In this document: in pieces, positions 18,779-28,239 of the stretch | Numbering within the stretch: the first letter of the stretch is position 1 | How the letters are laid out: each line of letters opens with the position of its first letter | Source: Ochromonas danica | Taxonomy: Eukaryota; Sar; Chrysophyceae; Chromulinales; Chromulinaceae | Direction: 5' to 3' | Length of the DNA: 34,177 nt | NCBI GenBank assembly: GCA_015146655.1 | Contig: VKHL01000225.1 | Span: 1 to 34,177 of the forward strand | Notes under the pieces: model-generated | What the model was told of the DNA's origin: nothing | Seen by the model: the letters and a program-made list of their open reading frames with translations, nothing else | Databases searched by the model: none | Position numbers and translations under genes: made by a program

Positions 18779-20147
18779 GTTCTATATCATGTTTATTATT
18801 TTACCTGACCGTTAAATCCTTTGTTGAGTTGAACTGCTTATTTTTTGTTAAGTGTGTTAGTTTTGTGTTGTTTAGATCATGTAGGATATTGTTGGATCGT
18901 GATTGAGTTGTCTTCTTCCGCTGTTTTTGCGGTGATCCCCTCTCGTTCTCTATTGGATACCTTGTTTGCTAATCTACAGTATTAGAACTCCTCATTGCTA
19001 AAATAGTGTAGATCAAATGATTATTATGGTCAATCAAGTTGGTTGCATTGACTTTACGATTGTTTGACGGTTATGCTTCTTTCCCTCAATCAATTGGCAG
19101 GCCCACCTGTTTCTAATTCTTCTTAGTTTAGGAGTACACTTCTTGTGGAGGGATGATCATGCTACCCTCATCTGTCATCATATTGACTTCTTCGTTTGCT
19201 TTTTAAGAAATTGTGTGGATTCTACTTGGGATGCTATTTATTGTTTGTGGTTGTTGTCGTGTTTTGGCAATTCAACTGGTGATAGCCTGGCTCATTTTTT
19301 TGTTACTTTAAATATTTGAGATCACGTGATCTTCTAGTTCTCTTGTTCATATTCTTTTACATCATCATTGTTTTATTTCTCTTCACTTTATATACTTCCA
19401 ACACATCATTATCTGACGACAAAAACATGGATTCCAGAGGATTCTACCACACACACTCAATACCCATCATTCGTCATCAATTCGAGAAAAAATGACTGAT
19501 GCAAGGTTAGTATACACCGTAATGCTGTGACTTATGCAAATTTTCTTTGTATTGAATGAATATTAGGCTGCTACCACAAAGCCACTGATTATATGAAGCG
19601 CATACTCAAAAACATTTCAATGGGCGACAAGAGCAGCGAATGAAGCACAAGTAGCCGCCACCTAAAACCGCTGCCAACATTGCTGACCTGTATTGCGCGA
19701 TCATCAGGTTTGCTGGCGTGCTGTACACAACTTGACGTTCGGAAATTGGAAACCTGCACCTTTATAAACTTCCGAAACGGCAGCGGGATTGTGAAAAGAC
19801 TAGGGATTGTTTGTAACTTAAGGGAACTGACGTTGTATAAAAGATGTGGGATGCGCCACAACCTTTTCCTTTGATCTGGGGGTGTGCCCAATCAAAGCGT
19901 TCTACTGAACGAGATACTAATCAATTCTGCCAACTTGCATCCATTGAATGCAAGTGGCTTACACTACACACACCCTACACTGTACACAACTTACACTACT
20001 TAGACTAGACGGTTAGATTCCTAAAACTAGCTATATAGCCCTAAGCTATAACAGGATTAATCCCTTTCTCGAAGAAGGTCAGCCAATAATCGAAGAAGTC
20101 CATTTTAATTCATCAAAATCAAGCGAAAACAATTTCAGGATTTAAGA
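18779..20147. other. Long intergenic region without a supported gene
   Basis: About 1.37 kb. The first 700 nt are T-rich. A 14-bp palindrome with a CACGTG core sits at 19319-19332. A tiny frame at about 19427-19492 (22 codons) is followed by an ATG that runs into a GTTAGT donor-like word near 19508. Between 19620 and 19900 the DNA is less AT-rich and includes TATAAAA near 19838. At about 19935-19957 an 8-bp inverted repeat (ACTTGCAT / ATGCAAGT) is visible, then ACTACACACAC words. An acceptor-like TTTCAG lies 9 nt before the next gene's ATG, so a 5' UTR intron may end there. Confidence 0.5.
19319..19332. promoter_or_regulatory. 14-bp perfect palindrome with CACGTG core
   Basis: AGATCACGTGATCT is its own reverse complement and contains the CACGTG (E-box/G-box) word bound by bHLH and bZIP dimers in many eukaryotes. 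It is about 540 nt after the kinase gene and 820 nt before the protease gene. Regulatory use is inference. Confidence 0.35.
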
Positions 20148-21142
20148 ATGGTGACCTGTACTCATGCTGGATGTGGATGTATTAATTACAATGAGGATCT
20201 CATGGGAGCTGCTGACATGCGTCTCAACGGAAACTGCGTGAATTGTGGACATCCTGTGAATGCTCATCCGAGAAAACCTGCAGGTAAATCCACTTTCCAT
20301 TCCATTTTCTGACAATCGACTGATGAATTTTCTTCTCAAATAATTTTGTAGTTGGTGGAAACCCTTCAACTCCTGGTGATGCAGAAGTTATGTTTCTCGT
20401 TTTGAAGTTAACTCGCGGTAAGGGAAAGAAGAACAAAGGAGAAATAATTTCTGCTGTTCCTGTTGGAACTTCCTTTGCTTTGTCGGACAAGCTTCTCTTC
20501 ACTGCTGCTCACAATGTCTGCAACTCAGAGCATGTTGCTTTGGGAGAAATTGGAGTTGTTCGGGTTTACGAAAATCCTGTCTTGATGGCTGATATTGTGA
20601 TCCTGACTCACGAAAACCACTGCTGCGACAAAGATGAAGATTGGGCTGTGTACAAGCGCTCTTCAGGCAACTTCACTCATTCCGTGCAGATTTGTCCTGA
20701 GCATGAGCTTCCTGCGAGTGGTGTCAAGATTGGTATCAAAGACTTTCCTGTGGGCTTGGTCAGCGTTGGATCTGTGACAAAAGTGACATTAGATTCATTT
20801 CACACCAAGGTTTCCAACTACCAAGTTTTTTCTGACTCCGCTGTGACGAAGAAGCGCAAGTTTGCTGTCACTAAGACCAAGCCTGCGACTGCGGTTGAAC
20901 GAGCTATTCAAGTGGTAGGCGGTAGGGTGACTGGAAGTTGTGGTGCTGCTTATTTTGGTATGAACGGTAAGGTGGTTGCTTTCCACAAGGAGAGCGTTGA
21001 CGATGGTCGTGAGGAGGTTAGCTTGAGTAACTCTTATACTTCGGATCGCAGTCACACATCATACAGTATTGGATTGGTTCTCTGTCGCCTGCCTAAATTT
21101 AAGGCTTGGTACAACGACAACACGGTTGGAACTTCAATTTAA
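20148..21142 (+). CDS. Zinc-motif plus chymotrypsin-fold protease with Cys nucleophile
   Basis: Two exons, 20148-20283 and 20352-21142, with a 68-nt GTAAAT...TGTAG intron (phase 1), give 308 aa. Residues 1-45 hold a compact Cys/His cluster (C4, C9, C11, C30, C33, H35, H40) suggesting a zinc ribbon. The rest reads as a trypsin/chymotrypsin-fold peptidase: H99 in LFTAAHNVC, a likely acid D142 in DEDWAVYK, and C242 in TGSCGAAYFG, where classic serine proteases have GDSGG. The G-x-C-G arrangement puts cysteine in the nucleophile position, as in viral 3C-like proteases, though the protein is encoded in a spliced nuclear gene. No signal peptide, so probably cytosolic or nuclear. Codon use is less AT-biased than in the neighbouring methyltransferase and RRP4 genes, resembling the NTPase gene at 29146-30421. 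Substrate unknown. Confidence 0.82.
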
Positions 21143-21198
21143 TTGTAATTTACGCAATCCGATCATTGCATTTTGAATATTATTCTTATGACTGAGAT

Positions 21199-21387
21199 TT
21201 AGGTTGTTGTTGTTATTATGACTGAGTTGTTAGGTTGGTTGTTGAGTTGTGCAACTTCCTGATTTTCATCCTCATTTAAATCAACCAAATCAGGCAATTT
21301 TCCATCGTGAAGGCTTTTCAGATGATTTGTTAGGCTTCCACGATGTTTGTAAGAAGCTTTGCAGTTGGGATAAGGGCATTCATGCAT
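21199..21387 (-). CDS. Single C2H2 zinc finger peptide or 3' exon
   Basis: 62 aa from a true ATG at 21387. It begins MHECPYPNCKASYKHRG and fits C-x4-C-x12-H-x4-H, a C2H2 finger, followed by an acidic tail (DLVDLNEDENQEV) and an Asn/Thr end made from a CAA/ACA run. The finger starts right at the N-terminus, so this may be the last exon of a longer gene, or a left-over of a mobile element. No partner exon was identified upstream on the minus strand. Confidence 0.5.
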   Translation of the reverse strand: MHECPYPNCKASYKHRGSLTNHLKSLHDGKLPDLVDLNEDENQEVAQLNNQPNNSVIITTTT

Positions 21388-21649
21388 TTTATTAACGACT
21401 GATTGTTAATCAAATCATAGTGACTAGTTAATAAGCACAAGTATAGCAACAACCATGAAGACTACACATAACATTCCAACAGGAGGTAATTAAGTGAGAG
21501 TTTTACAATAGATGATCATTCACAAAATGTGGTTTTGGTATTGGGCGGGTACACACAACAATAAATAGAGTAATTACAACAAAAATAACATGTTGTTCAT
21601 CTTTTCATTCCTTCAAACGAAATTGTCACCACAAGTCATTCTTCTTCTC

Positions 21650-21696
21650 TTTTCCTTTCCTTTCCTTTCTTTTCTTTTCCTTTCCTTTCCTTTCCT
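21650..21696 (+). repeat. TTTCC pentamer microsatellite
   Basis: About nine TTTCC or TTTCT units. It lies immediately 3' of the methyltransferase stop codon (minus strand) and would be a GGAAA run in that transcript's 3' UTR. Confidence 0.9.
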
Positions 21697-21713
21697 TCTC
21701 TAACTTTCTTCTC

Positions 21714-23756
21714 TTAGTTATAAGAGGTAACACATGCTGGATAAGGTTTACAAAAGCGACGAATGCTGACATAAAGAGGCATTAGATCTTCAGCAGTAAC
21801 ATTAGCTTTCAATGTAATCTCTTTTTCTTCTTCACCATTATTTCCATCCTTATTGTTGTTCTTATTATTATGATAGTGTTGATTATAATTTTCCATTCCT
21901 TCAGGTAGAAAAGCTCTTTTAAGTTTGCGAAAAGTGCCTTCATTCATTAATTGAGGATCACGAAACAAAGTCTCCAACATTAAAGGAAAGGAAAGTCCTT
22001 CAAAAGCTAATGCTGCCATTGGAGCATGTTTACGATTAATACAGATAATATTACCTTTATCCTTATTTCGATATGATCCCATATAACGTTCTTTCATACA
22101 TCCACCATTCCATTTAAATAAACCAGCACGAGATGTAGAATAACAATTAAACCCCCATGAATCAAATTCATCAATCATCTCTTTTGTAAAGGTAACACCT
22201 TTCCCACCTTGAAAGATAAAGACAGATGTTGATTGTTTAATGGTATTATGACTACCAACTAATATCTGATTATCATGTCCTAATCCATTAACTTTCAAGA
22301 TATCAACATGTGTTAGATTTTCTTCTTGGAAGACAAAATGATCAACTGTTGTCATAGGGGTTTCCTCTGTTTCTTGTTGTTCTTGTTGTTGTGGTTGTTG
22401 ATCTTGTTGTGGTTGATGTCGTTGTTTACGTAAAATCTTACGTGGATCTTGATAAGATAGATCTTTCTTTAATCGAATTGTATTATGACTATCTATCTTC
22501 ATCATCACACTACTACCATTCTGATTAGTAGTACTAGTAGCATATGATGATTTCATAAATCGTGCTTTACCAACTTTATTCCCCATAGCAAGATGCTGAT
22601 AATGCCATGGAGAATGAGTTTCACTAGCAAAAGATGGATTATCTGTAGCAAGTACTTCTTTCATTAGATTAGTTAACTTCTCCATGAAATAACCATTATG
22701 ATCAAAACTATACACTTTCACTTCTTGTTCACCTGGTAATTGACATTTTCCATTTTCATTTTCTCTCCATTGTTGATAAGGACAATATAATGGAATTCCT
22801 GCATTATATCCTTCACGACAAAATCCTGCTGGTTTATGTGAATCTTGTATCCATCCACCTAATTGTTTAATACGATCTAAGATAATAGCAGGTGAGATTG
22901 CCATTCTACTTCCTCCCCATAGACTTAATAACAATGAGGCAAGATAACCTTTATTACCTCCAATATCAAGGAAAGTCTTCATTTCTGGATGAGTGAGATG
23001 TAATAGTTTATACCATTCAACTTCAGAACAGATATCCATAGTAATGAACTTAGTGATAAGTTCTTGTTGACTTGCTTGTAATGGACTACATTGATAACCA
23101 TGGGTTAACAACTGATCAATCTCTTCCTCTGACCAGAGACGACGTGAATGATCAGTAGTATCTGTGTTGAGTAGTGTCTGTGATGGTAAGAGTAATTGTT
23201 GAAGAAAGACAGACAACTTCCTTACAATATGTACATCAGCATTAGAGATATGAGTCCATTGTAAGAAGGAAGAGGAAGGAGATGATGAAGATGAAGGTTG
23301 AGGGGCATGGTCGATTATCCAGGACAAGGAAGCATTAGCACGAGAATGTAACTCTTCCATCTGCCTTAGTCTTTCCTCTCGACTACCTCCCCATCGACTA
23401 CCTGCTACACTACCAACGGCTAGACTCGCTGTAGTGACTAATTGAGTAGCAGCCTGTGAGAGAGATGAGAGCATATGGTCTAGATAAGGTGTGGGTAGAG
23501 GTTGTACAGGTTGACCATCTTCACGAGGTGAGACAAGGAAATCTGGTCTTTTCTTGGCAATATAGAGAATGATGACAAAACAAGTGATGATCATCAAGAC
23601 AGCAAAGCAGATTCGACGGAGATTAGCACTTGCTGTAGAAGACAGACGACTACTGCCACTACCCGCACTGCCACCGCCACTGCCCCCACTGCCACTGCTG
23701 CGGCTGGACTGCCATCCATGGCTGTGATGACTTTTCCCTCTGGTCATCATCATCAT
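21714..23756 (-). CDS. FkbM-type membrane-anchored methyltransferase
   Basis: 680 aa. A Ser/Gly-rich cytosolic head is followed by one hydrophobic anchor at residues about 48-67 (ICFAVLMIITCFVIILYIA), a type II membrane layout typical of Golgi/ER enzymes. The SAM-binding motif I is FLDIGGNKGYLAS (D264-G270). Further on, TTVDHFVFQEENLTHVDILKV resembles the FkbM signature, but the usual KIDVEG is KVNGLG, so a commonly conserved acidic residue is replaced. A Gln-rich linker (QQPQQQEQQETEE) interrupts the domain. FkbM enzymes are O-methyltransferases, often on sugars or lipids. A 70-nt intron (23826 to 23757, GTAAGT...TTAG) ends exactly at the ATG, so the first exon is 5' UTR. The gene is divergent from RRP4. 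Its first 517 codons are copied at 30630-32277. Confidence 0.87.
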   Translation of the reverse strand: MMMMTRGKSHHSHGWQSSRSSGSGGSGGGSAGSGSSRLSSTASANLRRICFAVLMIITCFVIILYIAKKRPDFLVSPREDGQPVQPLPTPYLDHMLSSLSQAATQLVTTASLAVGSVAGSRWGGSREERLRQMEELHSRANASLSWIIDHAPQPSSSSSPSSSFLQWTHISNADVHIVRKLSVFLQQLLLPSQTLLNTDTTDHSRRLWSEEEIDQLLTHGYQCSPLQASQQELITKFITMDICSEVEWYKLLHLTHPEMKTFLDIGGNKGYLASLLLSLWGGSRMAISPAIILDRIKQLGGWIQDSHKPAGFCREGYNAGIPLYCPYQQWRENENGKCQLPGEQEVKVYSFDHNGYFMEKLTNLMKEVLATDNPSFASETHSPWHYQHLAMGNKVGKARFMKSSYATSTTNQNGSSVMMKIDSHNTIRLKKDLSYQDPRKILRKQRHQPQQDQQPQQQEQQETEETPMTTVDHFVFQEENLTHVDILKVNGLGHDNQILVGSHNTIKQSTSVFIFQGGKGVTFTKEMIDEFDSWGFNCYSTSRAGLFKWNGGCMKERYMGSYRNKDKGNIICINRKHAPMAALAFEGLSFPLMLETLFRDPQLMNEGTFRKLKRAFLPEGMENYNQHYHNNKNNNKDGNNGEEEKEITLKANVTAEDLMPLYVSIRRFCKPYPACVTSYN

Positions 23757-23852
23757 CTAACACAATTATTATAAACAATGATAAGATCTGAGAGATAGGT
23801 CAATAAAAGGGATTCTTTATACTTACTTGATAACACACCTCACTGGATAAAA
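22205..23852 (-). repeat. 1648-bp segment duplicated at 30630-32277 (source copy)
   Basis: Offset 8425 bp, same orientation, no difference seen in my comparison. It spans codons 1-517 of the methyltransferase gene, its 5' UTR intron, and 26 nt of the first exon. The left limit is at ACCTTGAAAG and the right limit at GGATAAAA. Confidence 0.95.
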
Positions 23853-24043
23853 TAAAATAAAAATAACAATAACAAACAGACTAGACCCACAACCAAATCC
23901 GATGAAAGCTCAATCAACACACAGCAGCAGCAGTGTTAACTATTATTACCTTGCCTTGCAAGGAAAAACCCCACATGTGATGTTAAAATAAATCACGAGA
24001 TTCACAAAACTCTAGTTTTATCCCTGAATGGGTGTGAGTGGTG
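23757..24043. promoter_or_regulatory. Divergent promoter between methyltransferase and RRP4
   Basis: 287 nt separate the two start codons, so both genes must use promoters in this space. It includes the 70-nt 5' UTR intron of the methyltransferase. On the RRP4 side an upstream ATG at 24028 opens a 9-codon frame that ends at 24057, overlapping the RRP4 start at 24044 in another frame; it could reduce RRP4 translation. Confidence 0.5.
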
Positions 24044-24976
24044 ATGATCAACTATGATGACAACAAATTAGAAGAGAAACAGAAAATAATGGCATCCCAA
24101 TTACTCGTCCCTGGTCAACCTATCACATCTGAACCAGGATTTCTTCGTGGTCATGGTTCCTATCTTGTTGAATCTACACCACAGGGTGAATCATCTGATG
24201 ACTCTATCCTATCTGCTGTCTTAAAATCAAGTGTAGCAGGTCAAATTGAACGTGTAAATCGTCTTATCTCTGTTAAACCATTTAATCATCGTTATCGTGG
24301 TGAAATTGGTGATCTTCTAGTAGGTCGTATTGCTAGTGTAGATTCAAAACGTTGGAAAGTTGAAATTGCTGGACAGAAAGATGCTATTTTACAACTTTCT
24401 TCCATTACTTTACCTGGTGGTGTACAACGTATGAGAACATATGAAGATCAATTACAAATGAGAACACTCTTTGAAGTTGGTGATCTTATTAGTGCAGAAA
24501 TTCAAAATATTAATACAGAAGGAATTGTATTTCTACATTCTCGTAGTTTGAAATATGGAAAATTAGAAAATGGACAATTTATGATTGTACCAGCAAATTT
24601 AATCAAATCATTACCACAACATTATCTTTCCTTACCTTGTAAGATGGATATTATCTTAGGTAAGAATGGTTATTTATGGATAACACGTACTATTCCTGAA
24701 GAATGGAAAGAAGCTGCAGGTCATGAAGATGATCTCACACCTTTAGCAGAGACTTTACAAAATATTAAAGTACGTCATAGTCAAACTCCTTTCACTTTAG
24801 AAGAAAGAATGAAAGCAGCACGTTTACAAAACTCAATCAAGGCGTTAGTTTGGGCCAATGTTTCTATTACTCCAGATAATATCATGGCAGTCTATCAGAA
24901 GAGCATTGAAGAAGGCATGCATCCTAAAGACTTGCTTTGGGAGCAAAACTTTGGAAAACTATTAGCTTCAATATAG
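24044..24976 (+). CDS. RRP4: Exosome complex subunit RRP4
   Basis: 310 aa from ATG 24044; an in-frame ATG at 24089 (MASQLLVPGQ) is the alternative start. The N-terminal exosome motif LVPGQPITSEPGFLRGHGSYL is the RRP4 signature. An S1 domain follows at residues about 85-165 (GDLLVGRIASVDSKRWKVEI), then a KH domain with GKNG and GYLWITR at about 170-245, and a helical C-terminus. RRP4 (EXOSC2) is one of the three S1/KH cap proteins of the RNA exosome, guiding RNA into the 3'-5' degradation and processing channel in the nucleus and cytoplasm. No intron; length is normal for the family. It converges with the C2/FKBP gene: only 92 nt lie between the two stop codons. Confidence 0.95.
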   Translation: MINYDDNKLEEKQKIMASQLLVPGQPITSEPGFLRGHGSYLVESTPQGESSDDSILSAVLKSSVAGQIERVNRLISVKPFNHRYRGEIGDLLVGRIASVDSKRWKVEIAGQKDAILQLSSITLPGGVQRMRTYEDQLQMRTLFEVGDLISAEIQNINTEGIVFLHSRSLKYGKLENGQFMIVPANLIKSLPQHYLSLPCKMDIILGKNGYLWITRTIPEEWKEAAGHEDDLTPLAETLQNIKVRHSQTPFTLEERMKAARLQNSIKALVWANVSITPDNIMAVYQKSIEEGMHPKDLLWEQNFGKLLASI

Positions 24977-25068
24977 TTGTTGTTATTGTTGTTGACGTGT
25001 TGTTGTTATTTATAATATATACAACTATACAAGCTGCTATTGCTTTGTTAGGTTTTGTTCTGTTTTGG

Positions 25069-28000
25069 TTAGTCTTCTTCATCTTCTTCTTCATTGCTTA
25101 GTTCATCATCTTCATCATCTTCTTCTTCTTCACTGTCTTCCTCTCCATGACCACCAGCACCACCGTCTTTCCTTTCTTCTGTGTTCTTGTCATCTTCCTC
25201 ATGAGATGGAAGCTTCTTGGCTAATGTTGTCGCTCGACTGCTACCATCAGGTGGACCCAAGCCAGTGCTTCGACTACTACTACCACTACCTGCTGATGAA
25301 ATCTGAGCTGTTTGAGCTCGAAGTTGTTGAATCCGTAACAACTGCTTAGTAAATTCATCTGCTTCATAGGTCTTCTTCTCTGGAGCAGTGAATGATGGCT
25401 TGTCAGCAGCTTTGGGACCAGACAGTTCTTCAACATTCCACATTAATTTGGCACCAGCATTAACTGAATTAGTCAAATGCTTCTTGATATGAGGATCAGG
25501 TTTGAACTTTGTCACTGGTGATGGTGCACTAGGTTGTAAGTTATCTTCTGATTCTGCTTCATTGAATTGATTATCATAATCATACTCATCAAGATAGCTG
25601 TCTTCTTCATCATCACTTTCTTCATCACTATTATCCAATCCCAAGTTATAAACTGCTGAGAACAAACTCCAACGAGTATTAGCTCGTCCTTTACGTGGTT
25701 TTCCACCATCCTTTGCACCACCATTCTTCTTATCAACTTCTCCAGCAACTGGTTCCTGCTTGAATAATGATAAAATACTATGAATGAAGGCCAAGCAGAG
25801 ACTTAGTATAATACGCCATAGACGTCGTAGAATTCGTGTTGGTATAGCTAGACGACCATAACCATTAATCTCCAATAATCTAACTCGAAATACTATATTC
25901 GCTCGAGGAGGAAGATGAGGACCTAAAGTGAAATTACCATAGGCCGAGTCATATCGGCATTTGATTAATGCAGTCTCTCCAATAGTCATCTTACGTACAC
26001 CTTCATCTAAACCACTAATCACTGCTCCACGAGAAGAAATTAATAAACGAACAATTAGAAAACCTTGATCCTTTTCTGCTAATCCTAAACCTAAATTATT
26101 GACATAAGATTTCATGGAAAATTTCATTAATGGAAATCGTTGAATTTCTGTCCATTTGATTTCCATCATATTATTTCTTTTTGATAATAAACGCAAACCC
26201 AAGCTTCGACGTTTGGTACTAGCCGAAGGAGTATGAAATAATCCTGAACCATCTTCTACAGATGGAGTTCTTCGTAAACCTCTGGAAGGACTACTATTGT
26301 TCAATTTAGCTGATTCACCACTAGACATAATTGGTGCAGCAGAGAAAGAAGAATCTAAATTAGCTGATATTCGAGAAGAATCTGCAGCAAGAGGTTGTGG
26401 TTGTGATTGTGATTGATTTAAGCATCTCTCTATCCATGATTGAACATACTGCCATAGACTAGTAGTGAGTGTATTGATAGTGTTGAGAATGTTCATATTG
26501 TTAGCTGGTGATGATGATGATTCCAACTGTTCCTTTCTACCACTCATTCGAGTGCTTGATAACCGACTATTTTCCATACCATAATCAACACCACTTAGAT
26601 CAATACTTTGATTACTCATCCTTCTCAAACTATTTCGTACATTACCTAATATTAAACGTGAAATAGACATTCCTTTGGATGATAGTCCTATACTACTACT
26701 TTCTTGTAATTGTTGTTGTAACATCATATATTCATTATGAGTCATTAAATCAGGTAACATCTTTCTTAATTGTTCAGGATAAATAGTAATTTTTCCTAAA
26801 AAAGCATCACCACGCCATGGTCTTCGATCATACATTTCAATTCGTATTAATGCTAAATAATCAGGTAATGAACTATATTCACTTAATGGTTCTGATAACT
26901 CATTAAACAATTTCCTCTCACGACGATGATGACCATGATGACCATTATGACCGTTGTTATGGTTATTGTTATTATGATTCTTACTACTACTATTACCCAT
27001 CATACCTGAAGAAGCAAGATGTAAACGAATTTGTGATTCAACAAATTCTTCTGTCTCTAAAATATCTTTCATCTTAATATGAAATTCATTTCCTGTTATC
27101 CATTCTGGATGAATTGTATTCTTTAATATCATAGTACTACCAATTAAATTCTTTTCTCCTATATAGATTTTAGCATATGGATTAGCATAATTAAATAAAT
27201 CTTGTTTATCTAAATCTTCTCCACTAACTACACGAAGATGTAGAAAATCATGATCTATACCAAATTGTATATTCAATATTCCATGAAATTCTTTACTTGT
27301 TAATGGTAAACGAATAGGTTGTTCATTTGCTACGACAGCTAATTTCATCAACTTACTTCGAGTCATTTCAACATGTCCAAGGAAATCATTTTGTGTTATC
27401 CAATCATGATCAAAGACTTCTAATTTAATTAAATCTCGTTGAGATGAGACTGTACCACGAGGATAAGCTAAATGTTCATCCACTGGAACTTAAATGTTTC
27501 ATTTAACCAACGTGGATTACGTGTGTTAGGTTTAACACGTGTTGCACTAACAGGTTTACCACAATAAGAATAAACGATGAAAGGATCAGACGTCCCTGTT
27601 AGATCTCTTCCTTTCAAGTTTCGTCCACCTAGAATCTATTCTCACAGCATACAAAATGAGCATGAGGGAGTGTAAGAGGAGGGTCAGAGGAGGGGAAGGG
27701 TTAGAGGAGGGAGGGCAAGGGGAGGTAGAGGATGGATAAGACAGTGTGTGAGATGACTGCTGGGAAGGACTAACTACTACTGTAACTAATATAATACTCA
27801 CCTGAACATGAACACATTTCCCACTCATACCAGTGAGAAAAGAAAGTGTTTGTTTCTTCTCTGAATGAACACGATGACCATTTAAATAAATCCTTGCTTT
27901 CATTTGTATCATTACATTATCTAATGGTAAAGGAAAATTTACACCATCACCACGTACAATAACTTTCTTTCGTAATCCTGGACCATTCACAATTGTCTGT

Positions 28001-28239
28001 CGTATATGATCTGTATTCACACCATATCCATGTAAACTATCATTACATATCTTACATAGATAAGCACCATCTTCTTGTTCATCTTGTCCTATTAATGTTA
28101 TACAATGTTGACAATAAATAACGGCTAATTCTGGATTATTACGTGTTTGTTTTTGAAGTAAACAATTGGAACAAAAGATAGGTCTTTCTATTTCAAATGT
28201 TGGCATACATTCTTTATAATAGCGAAGAGGTTCAATCAT
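25069..28239 (-). CDS. Zinc finger-C2-C2-FKBP-like fusion protein with a frameshift
   Basis: Exon 1 (28239-27802) and exon 2 (27635-25069) are joined over a 166-nt intron (GTGAGT...AATAG, phase 0). Residues about 23-90 hold Cys pairs (CSNC, CQHC, CKIC) of a B-box-like zinc finger. A first C2 domain spans the splice (VHVQ|ILGGRNLKGRD, SDPFIV, EVFDHDWITQNDF) with Asp residues suited to calcium. The second C2 (HLRVVSGEDLDKQD, NPYAKIYIG) has ANPY instead of SDPY and may not bind calcium. Next is a degenerate FKBP region (ISGLDEGVRKMTIGETALI, SAYGNF, VFRVRLLEI; about 25880-26110), a hydrophobic segment (IILSLCLAFIHSILSLF) and a very acidic tail. At about 27485 one base is missing: FKF and PVDEH are in different frames and a TAG follows. 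Restoring it conceptually gives about 1000 aa. Likely a membrane-associated protein; function unknown. Confidence 0.82.

Larger units (their letters stand above)
21143..21713. other. Intergenic region with imperfect repeats and a TTTCC run
   Basis: Contains an imperfect direct repeat (TTATGACTGAG..TTAGGTTG, about 21186-21230), the short C2H2 frame on the minus strand, and the TTTCC run that lies just past the stop of the methyltransferase gene. Confidence 0.5.

Noticed and set aside
19589-19891. Frames on both strands in the less AT-rich patch
   Set aside because: Starts are weak, no domains, and the two strands overlap; cannot be supported.
20148-21142. Endogenous viral protease
   Set aside because: The Cys nucleophile motif suggested this, but the gene has a spliceosomal intron, a separate zinc head and no neighbouring viral genes; viral origin is not supported.
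25065-25349. Leu/His-rich plus-strand frame
   Set aside because: Antisense of the acidic tail of the C2/FKBP gene.
27480-27492. Programmed -1 frameshift in the C2 gene
   Set aside because: No X-XXY-YYZ heptamer in the right phase and no clear downstream pseudoknot, so an indel or sequencing error is more likely.
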